In this document: one piece after another, positions 8,261 through 16,085 of the stretch | Position numbering within the stretch: the stretch's first letter is position 1 | Layout: every line of letters starts with the position of its first letter | Assembly: GCA_037200885.1 (NCBI GenBank) | Contig: JBBCIN010000001.1 | Location: 558,001 to 622,000 of the forward strand | Direction of reading: 5' to 3' | Source: PMG-095 sp037200885 | GTDB lineage: Bacteria > Myxococcota_A > Polyangia > Polyangiales > Polyangiaceae | DNA: 64,000 nucleotides | Made by a program: the position numbers and the translations under genes | Notes under the pieces: generated by a model | The model's input: only the letters and a program-made list of their open reading frames with translations | Told to the model about the DNA's origin: nothing | Databases searched by the model: none

Positions 8261-8764
8261 TCACTCTCGCCGTGGGGCGCGCTCCTTCGAGCGCACGACC
8301 ATGACCGAGCAGTGCGCTCGTTGCATCACGTTCGCCGTGACCGTGCCGATGAGCAGGCGCTCGATCGCGCCGACCGAGTCCTGCGCACCGATGAGGACCA
8401 GATCGGCGTTCACGCCATCGGCGAGGCGCACGATTTCGTCGACGGGCTCTCCGACCGCGAAGTGCGCGTGCACTTCCGCCGAGCACTGACGGCGCGCCAT
8501 GCGCACGTAGTGGTCGAGGTAGCGGCGCGCCTCTTCCATATTTTGATCGATCGAGAGGCCGTCGACCGTGTGTTGATCGAGCCAGCCCCTTTTGAACACG
8601 TGCACGATGTGCAGCACCGCGTTCTCGTAGTTGCGCCGAGCGAGGCGCGCGGCGATCTCGACGACCCGGCTGCCTCGCGGTGAAGTATCGACGGCCGCGA
8701 CGATGACCGCTGATTCTTGGTCACTCGTGCCGGGCGCGTCGCTTTGCTCTGTCGCGTTCTCCAA
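8261..8764 (-). CDS. Universal stress protein (UspA family)
   Basis: A 167-residue single-domain universal stress protein. The N-terminal nucleotide-fold strand IVAAVDTSPRGSRVVEIAA and the C-terminal LVLIGAQDSVGAIERLLIGT plus VTANVMQRAHCSVMVVR match the family, with the Gly-rich ATP-binding loop partly preserved (GAQDSVGAIERLLIGTVT). Usp proteins are cytoplasmic, often ATP-binding, and accumulate under stress. The start is a TTG at 8764 supported by GAGGAG 8 nt upstream. It is monocistronic; an 8-bp inverted repeat (8817-8844) lies just upstream and may be regulatory. Confidence 0.88.
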   Translation of the reverse strand: MENATEQSDAPGTSDQESAVIVAAVDTSPRGSRVVEIAARLARRNYENAVLHIVHVFKRGWLDQHTVDGLSIDQNMEEARRYLDHYVRMARRQCSAEVHAHFAVGEPVDEIVRLADGVNADLVLIGAQDSVGAIERLLIGTVTANVMQRAHCSVMVVRSKERAPRRE

Positions 8765-9108
8765 GATCCAAGCTCCTCGACGAATGGCTAATCGACGGCC
8801 GCTCAGAATCGCTCGAAACGCACGTGAAACATTGGCCGTGCGTTCGTGATCGGGCTATCGCCGCGCTCGCTATACAGGCTCGGCCCGCGCTCGTCGAGGA
8901 CCGTTCGTGACGACCGGTGAGTAGAGCGGGATTAGGCTTACATCGAGGAATGCGGGCCAGACTCGGACGGTTGGAGGCTCAAATCGCGGGGGCGATTCGT
9001 TCGATGTACCACGAGGTTTTCTCGGCAATTCGCGGCCTGCAGACGCTCGCCTTTACGCCGTCTAGTGTCTCGGGGGGCAGAGAGCGGGTCGGGGGCAACT
9101 GCCCGCAA
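8765..9108. other. Intergenic region upstream of usp gene
   Basis: No gene is supported in these 344 bases. The only clear structure is the inverted repeat at 8817-8844. The rest has no coding-like frame longer than about 50 codons with a plausible start site. Confidence 0.5.
8817..8844. repeat. 8-bp perfect inverted repeat upstream of usp gene
   Basis: AACGCACG (8817-8824) and CGTGCGTT (8837-8844) are perfect arms around a 12-nt spacer, 53-80 bases upstream of the TTG start at 8764. The position suits a transcription-factor operator or a leader hairpin. Confidence 0.4.
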
Positions 9109-11046
9109 CTATTCGGCCCCGACGTCGAGACGTATTTGCCGAAGAAGTCGCAGCCCGTTCAACGTCACGAGCAGCGTGCTGCCCTCGTGTCCGACGACGC
9201 CCCACGGAAGTGTCATCCAGCCGAGGAGATCGGAGATGACGAGGAGAACGATCATGCCCAGAGCCAGAATGAGATTCTGCTTGACGATCCGGACTGCCTG
9301 TCGTCCGAGCGCGACGGCGTAAGGAATCTTCTCCAAGTCATCGCTGGTGAGGACTACGTCTGCGGTTTCCAGCGCGACATCCGTGCCGCTGACGCCCATG
9401 GCGATACCCACGCTAGACACAGCAAGTGCCGGTCCGTCATTCACGCCGTCGCCGACCATCGCGACGCGCCCATAGCGACGTACTAGGTCCTCGACCACAC
9501 GGACCTTGTCAGTTGGGAGGAGTTCGGCGTGGATCTCCGTAATTCCGACCTCTCTGCCGACCGCATCTGCCGTACGGTGATTGTCCCCGGTGACGAGCAC
9601 GACTCTGTCGAGCTCGAAGCCCCGCAGAGCGCGCACCGCGCTGCCCGCTCGCGGGCGGACCGTGTCGCGCAAGGCGATCAATCCGCGGACGCCTTCGCTT
9701 CCGAGCATGACGACGGTCTTGCCCTCGGCCGTGAGCGCCTGATGTCGGGCGCCAGCGAGGGCGGAGACGTCGGGAAACAGCGAGGCCTTGCCTATCGACC
9801 AGATTTGGCCGCCGACGACAGCATGGGCACCCACCCCGGGCACCGACTGCAGGCCGGAGGACACCTTGCTCGTCAAATTTCTCCGTGCTGCTTCCCCGAC
9901 AATCGCCGTTGCCAGAGGGTGCTCGGACCGGCTCTCGATGGCTGCGGCGAAGGCGAGGAGCTCGTCTTCGCTCTCGTCAGAAAGCGAGATGACATCGGTG
10001 ACTACGGGATGTCCCGACGTGAGCGTTCCCGTTTTGTCGAAAGCAATGGCGCGGACGCGCCCGAGACTCTCGATGAACGTGCTCCCCTTGAACAGGATTC
10101 CGTTGCGGGCCCCGTTCGACAAAGCCGAAAGAAGCGCCGGCATCATCGACGCGGCGAGCGCACACGGCGAGGCCACCACGAGAAAGATCATTGCTCGATA
10201 TAGAGCTTCGCGGAATGTCCACCAATGTGCGAGGCTCGGAAGCGCAACGACCGCGATCGCACCAATGACGACAACCTTGGCGTACCCGCGCTCGAATCGC
10301 TCGATGAACAGCTGCGCCGGCGGACGGCGCTCCTGAGCTTGCTGCACGAGCTGGATCATCCGCGCCAAGATCGTGTCTGCCGCTGGACGGGTCACGGTCA
10401 CTCGAAGCGCGCCATGACCGTTGATCGTCCCCGCGAAGACCTCGTCGCCCTCGTGCTTGTCGGTGGGCATCGACTCACCGGTAATCGACGCCTGGTTTAC
10501 GGCGGACGTCCCCTCGACAATGAGTCCATCCGCCGCGATGCGTTCACCTGGCTTGACGATCAGGGTCTCGTGGACGGCAAGCGACGCCGCAGGAACTCGC
10601 TGTTCACGGCCGTTGCGGACGACAAGCGCGTCCTCTGGATGAAGCGCCATCAGCGCTTCGATATCGCGCTTCGTGCGCGCGCTGGCATATCCCTCCAGCG
10701 TCCCGCTCAGCGCGAAGATGAAAATCAGGAGTGCGCCGTCGAACCAGTAGCCGATGGCGGCAGCACCGATAGCCGCCACTACCATCAGCAGATCCACGTC
10801 GAGCTCACGGTCTTTGAAGAGCGTGGTCGTCCCCTCGATCGCCTGCCGATATCCGCCCAGCACGTAGCCCACCAGGAAGATCAGAGCCGTTCCCACATCA
10901 CCTAGTCCGGCTCGATGGGCCATCCAGCCGCCGCTTACGAACGCGGCGCAGAGCAGCGTCGTGATGGCTTTGCCATGCGACTCCCAGAGCGCCGCCGCCC
11001 GGAGTCGAGGGGCGACGAACGAAGGCCTCAATGTCGTCGTTGCCAT
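9109..11046 (-). CDS. P1B-4-type heavy-metal-exporting P-type ATPase
   Basis: A 645-residue P-type ATPase with no N-terminal metal-binding domain. Motifs in order are TGES (actuator domain), SPCALAASMMPALLSAL (transmembrane metal site), DKTGTLTSG (phosphorylated Asp), SRSEHPLATAIV (P1B His-Pro), GDGVNDGPAL (hinge) and HEGST in the last helices. SPC combined with an HEG-x-T motif is the signature of the P1B-4 subgroup, whose known members export Co(II), Fe(II) or sometimes Ni/Zn; CPC-type Cu or Zn pumps are excluded. It lies 9 nt downstream of an RcnR-like repressor gene, with which it forms an operon behind a CsoR/RcnR-class operator. Export of cobalt or nickel is the best guess. Confidence 0.9.
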   Translation of the reverse strand: MATTTLRPSFVAPRLRAAALWESHGKAITTLLCAAFVSGGWMAHRAGLGDVGTALIFLVGYVLGGYRQAIEGTTTLFKDRELDVDLLMVVAAIGAAAIGYWFDGALLIFIFALSGTLEGYASARTKRDIEALMALHPEDALVVRNGREQRVPAASLAVHETLIVKPGERIAADGLIVEGTSAVNQASITGESMPTDKHEGDEVFAGTINGHGALRVTVTRPAADTILARMIQLVQQAQERRPPAQLFIERFERGYAKVVVIGAIAVVALPSLAHWWTFREALYRAMIFLVVASPCALAASMMPALLSALSNGARNGILFKGSTFIESLGRVRAIAFDKTGTLTSGHPVVTDVISLSDESEDELLAFAAAIESRSEHPLATAIVGEAARRNLTSKVSSGLQSVPGVGAHAVVGGQIWSIGKASLFPDVSALAGARHQALTAEGKTVVMLGSEGVRGLIALRDTVRPRAGSAVRALRGFELDRVVLVTGDNHRTADAVGREVGITEIHAELLPTDKVRVVEDLVRRYGRVAMVGDGVNDGPALAVSSVGIAMGVSGTDVALETADVVLTSDDLEKIPYAVALGRQAVRIVKQNLILALGMIVLLVISDLLGWMTLPWGVVGHEGSTLLVTLNGLRLLRQIRLDVGAE

Positions 11047-11055
11047 GTCACCGGT

Positions 11056-11331
11056 CTATTTCAAGAAAGCTCTGACAATGTCGATGAGTTCTTCGCCTGC
11101 ACGTGCCCGTTTCGAGTTCGCCTTCGCTTCCGGGTCCATGACGTGAAAGCGAATGTGATCTTCGAGGATTTCTGCGGTGAGCGCGGTCAGCGCGCCGCGG
11201 CAGGCGGCGACGGTTGTCAGTACCTTCGAGCAGTCCTCTTCATTCGCGATCGCCTTTTCTACTGCTTCGATCTGACCGCGAATGCGGCGCACGCGCGCGA
11301 CCAGCTTGTCTCTGTCTCGAATGGTATGCAT
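11056..11331 (-). CDS. RcnR/DmeR-like metal-sensing repressor (CsoR family)
   Basis: A 91-residue all-helical repressor of the CsoR/RcnR/FrmR family (DUF156). The N-terminus MHTIRDRDKLVARVRRIRGQ closely follows RcnR. The residues that bind Ni/Co in RcnR (N-terminal amine, His3, Cys35, His60, His64) are conserved with a one-residue offset: His2, Cys34, His59 and His63. The protein should bind DNA without metal and release on binding cobalt or nickel, de-repressing the downstream P1B-4 ATPase. A formaldehyde-sensing FrmR-like role is the alternative, but the pump neighbour and ligand set favour metal. A GC-tract palindrome typical of its class lies 18-38 bases upstream. Confidence 0.9.
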   Translation of the reverse strand: MHTIRDRDKLVARVRRIRGQIEAVEKAIANEEDCSKVLTTVAACRGALTALTAEILEDHIRFHVMDPEAKANSKRARAGEELIDIVRAFLK

Positions 11332-11348
11332 CGGAATGACCGATCGGT

Positions 11349-11369
11349 TACCTATACCCCCCTATGGTA
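11349..11369. promoter_or_regulatory. Candidate RcnR/CsoR-class operator
   Basis: The core TATACCCCCCTAT is flanked by TAC on the left and GTA on the right, forming an A/T-rich inverted repeat around a C6 tract. This is the type-2 operator architecture of RcnR/DmeR/FrmR repressors. It lies 18-38 bases upstream of the repressor start, overlapping the likely promoter of the repressor-ATPase operon. Confidence 0.65.
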
Positions 11370-11565
11370 TTGTCAACGTCGAGGACGCGGATGACGCGTT
11401 TTTTGCCACGTCCTCGGTGCACAGCACTTCGGGGAGCATTCCGACGCCAACGGCTGCGAGCACGGCCCCGCTGGGCAGCGGGCCATCCGCCCCGCTCGAT
11501 CGAGGATTTCGTGCGCGACGTGCTGGCACCGGCCGTACGCGCGGGCGGGCCGCGCTAGGCCTTGC

Positions 11566-11721
11566 TCAATGCACCGAGGCGACGACCACGCAGCGGTCGC
11601 ACGTAGCCGGAGGCTTCGTCTTCGCGCAACTCTCGCAGTACTTCTGCGCATCATCATCCAGACAAAGCCCGAATCCGAACGTGTAAGAGACCAGAGTTTG
11701 TAACAAAAGTCGAAAACGCAT
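11566..11721 (-). CDS. Putative small Cys-rich peptide
   Basis: A 51-codon frame from an ATG at 11721 to a TGA at 11566. It begins with a short hydrophobic, signal-like segment (MRFRLLLQTLVSYTFGFGLC) and continues with an acidic and Cys-rich tail containing Cys-x2-Cys and Cys-x2-Cys spacing (YCESCAKT, ATCDRCVVV). The second half has GC-rich third positions like real genes of this window; the first half does not. The ribosome-binding site is poor. A longer overlapping frame on the same strand (11373-11783) is Arg-rich and looks non-coding. Either a genuine small exported metal-binding protein near the metal operon or the tail of a decayed gene. Confidence 0.35.
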   Translation of the reverse strand: MRFRLLLQTLVSYTFGFGLCLDDDAQKYCESCAKTKPPATCDRCVVVASVH

Positions 11722-11807
11722 CGACTCACAGCAATGCTTGTACACTCCGGACCCCGACGACCACGATCGGTTACCTTTTTCATTTAGGCCTGATAAAGCC
11801 GCAGTCC

Positions 11808-12017
11808 ATGGATAACAGCGCGCTCCGGGCGACCTATGACCAGTACGACAGCGACGGGAATGGTCGCATCGAGTTGAGCGAATTCTCGGCGCTGCTCGAC
11901 GCGCTCGGCCTCGGTTACGAGGACGCGCAAGTCCGATCCGCGTTCACGTCGCTGGATGCCGACCAGAACGGCGAGATCGACTTTGCCGAGTTCAGCGAGT
12001 GGTGGGTCGGGCGCTGA
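11808..12017 (+). CDS. Two-EF-hand calcium-binding protein
   Basis: A 69-residue protein consisting of a pair of canonical EF-hands. Loop 1 is DSDGNGRIELSE (residues 14-25) and loop 2 is DADQNGEIDFAE (residues 50-61); both keep Asp at positions 1 and 3, Asn at 5, Gly at 6 and Glu at 12. There is no signal peptide, so it is probably a cytoplasmic calcium buffer or sensor, as found in other myxobacteria. It ends just before the terminator of the convergent amt 2 gene. No partner gene is adjacent. Confidence 0.85.
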   Translation: MDNSALRATYDQYDSDGNGRIELSEFSALLDALGLGYEDAQVRSAFTSLDADQNGEIDFAEFSEWWVGR

Positions 12018-12033
12018 GGCCAACAAAAAAAGA

Positions 12034-12078
12034 AGCGCTGCGCCGTCGAGAACTCCCGGTAATCGACGGCGCAGCGCT
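12034..12078 (-). terminator. Rho-independent terminator of amt 2
   Basis: Perfect 16-bp stem (AGCGCTGCGCCGTCGA with its complement) and a 13-nt loop. Read on the minus strand the stem is followed by TTCTTTTTTTG, so it terminates transcription coming from amt 2 (stop at 12111). The EF-hand gene on the plus strand ends 16 bases before it and may share the hairpin without a T-run. Confidence 0.9.
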
Positions 12079-12110
12079 CGCGCTACGTTTCAGTGCGGTC
12101 GTGGAGCAAA

Positions 12111-13718
12111 TCAGGTCGAGCCGACGGCGGCCGAGCCAGTCGCGGCCGGTGCACCGTGGTCTTCGGTGTCCAGGTGGCCGTAGGTGTGCTCGCTGGTGTG
12201 GTAGCCCTGCTCGCCGTGGTCTGCGAGGTCGAGCCCGAGCTCCTCGTCTTCCTCGTTCGGGCGTAGGCCGATCGTGGCTTTGAGCGTGTAGCCGATGGCG
12301 ACCGTCGCCCCGACGGCCAGCGCGATCGTCAAGCCCATTGCCTTGAGTTGCTCGAGCCACAGGCCGTTGCCCACGAGATCTTTGAGGTTCGTGTTGAGGT
12401 TGGGATTCATGCCGGCATCGGCGAGAAAACCTGTGACGAGTGCGCCGATCGTGCCGCCGACGGCGTGCACGCCGAAGGTATCGAGCGCGTCGTCGTAGCC
12501 CAGCATCTGCTTCAACTTGGTGCAGGCGAGAAACGGCACGATGCCAGCGATCACGCCGATGATGATCGCACCGACCGGGGTCACGAAGCCCGCGGCGGGA
12601 GTGATCACGACCAGGCCGCCGACCGCGCCGGAACAAAAGCCGAGCACCGTGGGCTTGCCACGCGTGATCCATTCTGCGGCCGGCCAAGCCGCACACGCGA
12701 CGGCGGTAGCGATGGTCGTGGTCATGAAGGCATTGGCCGCGATGGCGTCGGCAGCGACCGCGCTACCGGCGTTGAAGCCGTACCAACCGACCCACAGCAT
12801 GCCCGTGCCAACCATGGTCAAGACCAAGCTGTGCGGCGCGAAGCTCTCTTTGCCGAAGCCCTTGCGCTTGCCGACGATCAGCGCGAGCACGATCGCGGAC
12901 CAGCCCGAGGACATGTGCACCACGGTGCCGCCGGCGAAATCGATGGCCTTGATGCCCGCCTTGGCGTTCCACACGCCGTTCATGAAACCATCCACGCCCC
13001 AGACCATGTGCGCGAGCGGGAAGTAAACGACGAACATCCAGACCGCCATGAAGATCATCAGCGCGCTGAACTTCATGCGCTCGGCAATGGCGCCGACGAT
13101 CAGCGCGGGCGTGATGATGGCGAACATCAGCTGGTACATCGAGAACACGTTTTGCGAGACCCAGGCCGCGTAGTCACCGTTGGGCATCGCGTCCACGCCC
13201 GCGAGCATGGCGAACTTGGTGCCTCCCAAGAACGGTGTTCCAGGGGCAAAACACAGGCTGTAGCCGATCACGACCCACAAGATCGTGACCATGCCGGCCG
13301 AGCCCAAGCACTGGGCCATGACCGAGAGCACGTTCTTCGTGCGCACGAGGCCGCCGTAGAACAGCGCCAGACCGGGCAAGGTCATGAACAAGACCAGCGC
13401 GGCCGAAACCATCATCCAGGCGTTGTGACCAGGCCCTGCGCCCGCCACCTTGGACTCTTTCGAGACCCGCGCGCCGTTGTTGATGTACGCCTCGAGATCG
13501 CCCAGCCGCTCTTCGATCGCCTTGGCGTCGAGCACGGGTGCGGCTGCGGCGGGCACCGCGGGTGCGGCTGTGGCTGCCGGCTCGGCGCTCTGAGCCTGCG
13601 AAAGCCTCGGCAGGGCCGCGGTGAGGACAGTGAGCAGAGCGAGCGCCAGCAAAAATAAACTTTTTGCAAAACGCTTCCTCTTGCACACTGTGAACGATTC
13701 TATGAGATTGCTCAGCAT
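12111..13718 (-). CDS. amt: Ammonium transporter 2 (Amt family)
   Basis: An inner-membrane ammonium channel of 535 residues from the ATG at 13718, which is supported by AAGGAG 8 nt upstream; a longer frame to 13802 lacks such a site. A signal peptide (residues about 16-42, ending near LSQAQ) precedes an Ala/Pro linker and the Amt core: NAWMMVSAALVLFMTLPGLA, YGGLVRTKNVLSVMAQC, the first pore His in GGTVVHMSSGWSA and the second in DTFGVHAVGGTIGAL. The C-terminal tail is acidic and His-rich (HGEQGYHTSEHTYGHL). No PII gene adjoins. An AGAGCC/GGCTCT hairpin at 13761-13778 lies in the leader, and a strong terminator follows. Confidence 0.93.
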   Translation of the reverse strand: MLSNLIESFTVCKRKRFAKSLFLLALALLTVLTAALPRLSQAQSAEPAATAAPAVPAAAAPVLDAKAIEERLGDLEAYINNGARVSKESKVAGAGPGHNAWMMVSAALVLFMTLPGLALFYGGLVRTKNVLSVMAQCLGSAGMVTILWVVIGYSLCFAPGTPFLGGTKFAMLAGVDAMPNGDYAAWVSQNVFSMYQLMFAIITPALIVGAIAERMKFSALMIFMAVWMFVVYFPLAHMVWGVDGFMNGVWNAKAGIKAIDFAGGTVVHMSSGWSAIVLALIVGKRKGFGKESFAPHSLVLTMVGTGMLWVGWYGFNAGSAVAADAIAANAFMTTTIATAVACAAWPAAEWITRGKPTVLGFCSGAVGGLVVITPAAGFVTPVGAIIIGVIAGIVPFLACTKLKQMLGYDDALDTFGVHAVGGTIGALVTGFLADAGMNPNLNTNLKDLVGNGLWLEQLKAMGLTIALAVGATVAIGYTLKATIGLRPNEEDEELGLDLADHGEQGYHTSEHTYGHLDTEDHGAPAATGSAAVGST

Positions 13719-13760
13719 CACTGGTCTCCTTGGGATGACGGCCCACCAGCTAGGTACCCA

Positions 13761-13778
13761 AGAGCCGGGTGTGGCTCT
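13761..13778. promoter_or_regulatory. Leader hairpin of amt 2
   Basis: AGAGCC-GGGTGT-GGCTCT forms a perfect 6-bp stem with a 6-nt loop, 43-60 bases upstream of the amt 2 start. Function unknown; it may shape the mRNA leader or serve as an operator. Confidence 0.35.
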
Positions 13779-13881
13779 GTTTCCTATTTCCTGCCCGGAC
13801 ATCGCCAGGACATCAAAAGTCGTCTACGCGTGCTTGAGCGCAAATTGACGCGAAATTAATTCCGTCTCATCAATCTCACGA

Positions 13882-15393
13882 ATGATCACACAATTGGCGG
13901 CTTTGACTCGAGTGGTGCGCGCCTATGGCCTGGCGGTGGCGTGCGTCGGACTGAGTATCGTCGGCGCTCATCTGGTCGAGCCCTACGGCCACCTCGCCGA
14001 TCTGGCGATGATTCATCTGCTCGGGATCGTCTTCCTTTCGCTCCGTTCCAGCGTCCGCACCTCGGTGGTGGCCAGCATCGTCAGCATCTTCGCCTTCGAT
14101 TTCTTCTTCATCACGCCCCGGTACGCGTTGGCTTGGTCCGACGCCGAGAGCATCGTCACCTTCGTGGCGATGGTCGTAGTTGCGGGCGTCGTGAGCACGC
14201 TCAGCGAGAATTCACGGCGCCAAGAGCAAGCCGCCCGCGCCACCGCCGCGCGCACTCAAGCGCTCTATGAATTGAACGTGGAGCTGTCGAGCTCACGCGA
14301 TGCCCATCAACTGGCTGCGGTCACTGCGCGCCATTTGACCAAGCTGTTCGGGGTACCGGTGAGCGTGCTGCTGCAGACGCCCGAGGGCACCCTCGAGCCG
14401 GCGGAAACCCCGCGAGATCGCCTGCTTTCGCAAAGCGCCTGGCTGCGCCGGGAGTTCACCAAAGAGAGCGCGCCATCCGGTACTGCGATTTGGGTACCCG
14501 TGATCGGCGCGCACTCTTCTCTGGGCGCGGTCGGCATGAGGCCCAGCGTCCCTTTCGAGCAGGAGTCGGAGCAGGGCTTTTTGCTCGCTGCCTGCGTGAA
14601 CCAATTGGCGACGGCGCTGGAGCGAGTTCAGCTTGCCGGCGCGGTGCGCCGCACTCAACTGGAGGCTGAAGGGGAACGGCTGCGCAGTTCCTTGCTGAGT
14701 GCCGTTTCGCACGACTTGAAGACACCTCTGGCGACGATGATCGCCGCTGGCGCCGCGCTGATCGGGCGCACGGCCGAGATTGAACCCAAAGTAGCCGATG
14801 AAATTTTACGCTCGGTCGTGAGTGAGGGTGAGCGCCTGAGTCGGCTGATCCACAATTTGCTCTCGGTGACGCGCCTCGAGTCCGCGAACGTCGAGCTCCG
14901 TCGTACACCGGAGTCGGTCGATGACATCGTGCTTTCGGCTGTGGAGCGCTTCAACGATCGCTCGCGAAAGTCGCCGATTATCAGCGAAATTGCCGCTGAT
15001 CTGCCGTTGATCTCCGCCGAGCCGGTGCTGCTCGAGCAAGTCTTGGTCAATCTGCTCGAGAACGCGACGCGCTACGGGGGTTCGGACCCGACCATCGCCG
15101 TTTATGCCCGCGCCGCCGAGGGCTCGGTGCTCGTCCAGGTCGAAGACAACGGGCCGGGGATCGCGGAACACGAACGGGAAAAGGTGTTCGAGAAGTTCTA
15201 TCGTGGCCAGCACGCGCCCAAGAGCGATGGTGGGGTTGGGCTCGGGCTGACCATCTGCCGCTCGATCATTCGCGCCCACGGCGGCAAAATCGGCGTGCGG
15301 GAGCGAGCGGGCGGAGGTACGCTGGTCGAGTTCACCGTCCCGTTCGCAGCTGCCCGAGAGCAGCTCTCCAGAGAGGCCTCGCTCGACCCATGA
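13882..15393 (+). CDS. KdpD-like sensor histidine kinase lacking the KdpD N-terminal domains
   Basis: A 503-residue membrane kinase. Residues about 10-110 are the DUF4118 four-helix membrane domain of KdpD (HLLGIVFLSLRSSVRTSVVA, FAFDFFFITPRYALAWSD). A GAF-like region (about 125-250), a HisKA domain with phospho-His in SAVSHDLKTPLATM (about 280) and a HATPase domain follow (LVNLLENATRYGG, VEDNGPGIAE, GGVGLGLTICRSI). The cytoplasmic KdpD and Usp domains that sense potassium in true KdpD are absent, and no kdpFABC is adjacent, so its stimulus and targets are unclear. It overlaps the response-regulator gene by 4 nt (ATGA), forming a two-gene operon divergent from amt 2. Confidence 0.9.
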   Translation: MITQLAALTRVVRAYGLAVACVGLSIVGAHLVEPYGHLADLAMIHLLGIVFLSLRSSVRTSVVASIVSIFAFDFFFITPRYALAWSDAESIVTFVAMVVVAGVVSTLSENSRRQEQAARATAARTQALYELNVELSSSRDAHQLAAVTARHLTKLFGVPVSVLLQTPEGTLEPAETPRDRLLSQSAWLRREFTKESAPSGTAIWVPVIGAHSSLGAVGMRPSVPFEQESEQGFLLAACVNQLATALERVQLAGAVRRTQLEAEGERLRSSLLSAVSHDLKTPLATMIAAGAALIGRTAEIEPKVADEILRSVVSEGERLSRLIHNLLSVTRLESANVELRRTPESVDDIVLSAVERFNDRSRKSPIISEIAADLPLISAEPVLLEQVLVNLLENATRYGGSDPTIAVYARAAEGSVLVQVEDNGPGIAEHEREKVFEKFYRGQHAPKSDGGVGLGLTICRSIIRAHGGKIGVRERAGGGTLVEFTVPFAAAREQLSREASLDP

Positions 15394-16085
15394 ATCGATC
15401 ACTCTTGCTGGTGGTGGAAGACGATCCCGAAATGCGCAGCGTGGTGTCGTTCACCCTGCGCAACTACGGTTATGACGTTCGCGAAGCGGCGACGGGCGCT
15501 GAGGCCCTCAGTCAAATCCAGACGCGCACGCCGGATGCGATGCTCTTGGACCTCGGTCTGCCCGACATCGACGGCTTCGTGGTCACGGCTTGCGTGCGGC
15601 AGGAACACGAGTTCCCAATCATCGTGCTGTCGGCCCGCGGTGAGGAGCAGCATCAGGTTCGCGCGCTCGATAGCGGCGCCAACGACTACGTGACCAAGCC
15701 ATTTCGCGAGGGTGAGCTGATGGCTCGCATCCGAGCTGCGTTGCGACGTCCGGTGCCCGCGCTGGAGCGGCGTGATTTGAACGTCGGCGATCTGCGGATC
15801 GACTCCACCCAACGCCGCGTCTTCGTCCGGGGTAAAGAGGTGGCGCTGACGCGCACGGAGTTCGATTTACTCGACACCCTGGCGCGCAACGCCGATCGCG
15901 TGGTCACGCACCGGCAAATCCTGCGCGCCGTGTGGGGCGCCGAGCACGTCGATGAGGTGCACTACCTGCGCGTGTACATCAAGCTCTTGCGCACGAAGAT
16001 CGAACAGGATCCGGCGCGCCCGACTCGTATCTTGACCACGCTCGGCGTCGGCTATCGGCTGGTCAGCGCGGAGCCGCTCAGCTGA
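15390..16085 (+). CDS. KdpE-like OmpR-family response regulator
   Basis: A 231-residue two-domain regulator. The receiver domain (residues 1-120) has the acidic pair VVEDDPEM, the phospho-acceptor Asp in AMLLDLGLPDIDGF and the conserved Lys in YVTKPFREGE. The winged-helix DNA-binding domain (about 130-228) shows RRVFVRGKEVALTRTEFDLL and YLRVYIKLLRTKIEQDP. It is the cognate partner of the overlapping KdpD-like kinase. Because kdp pump genes are missing, regulation of other genes, possibly the divergent amt 2, is inferred only from position. Confidence 0.93.
   Translation: MNRSLLLVVEDDPEMRSVVSFTLRNYGYDVREAATGAEALSQIQTRTPDAMLLDLGLPDIDGFVVTACVRQEHEFPIIVLSARGEEQHQVRALDSGANDYVTKPFREGELMARIRAALRRPVPALERRDLNVGDLRIDSTQRRVFVRGKEVALTRTEFDLLDTLARNADRVVTHRQILRAVWGAEHVDEVHYLRVYIKLLRTKIEQDPARPTRILTTLGVGYRLVSAEPLS

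Noticed and set aside
11373..11783. 136-codon frame covering the small Cys-rich ORF
   Set aside because: Arg/Cys-rich without coding-like third positions or conserved pattern; overlaps the better-supported 51-codon frame.
12348..13658. Long open frame of 436 codons antisense to amt 2
   Set aside because: His/Arg/Asp-rich composition without family similarity, fully opposite a clear Amt gene; a codon-bias shadow.
13816..13838. GG-N10-GC pattern upstream of amt 2 as a nitrogen-regulated sigma-54 promoter
   Set aside because: Only about 8 of 13 consensus positions match and the -12 half reads GGGCA; too weak in GC-rich DNA.
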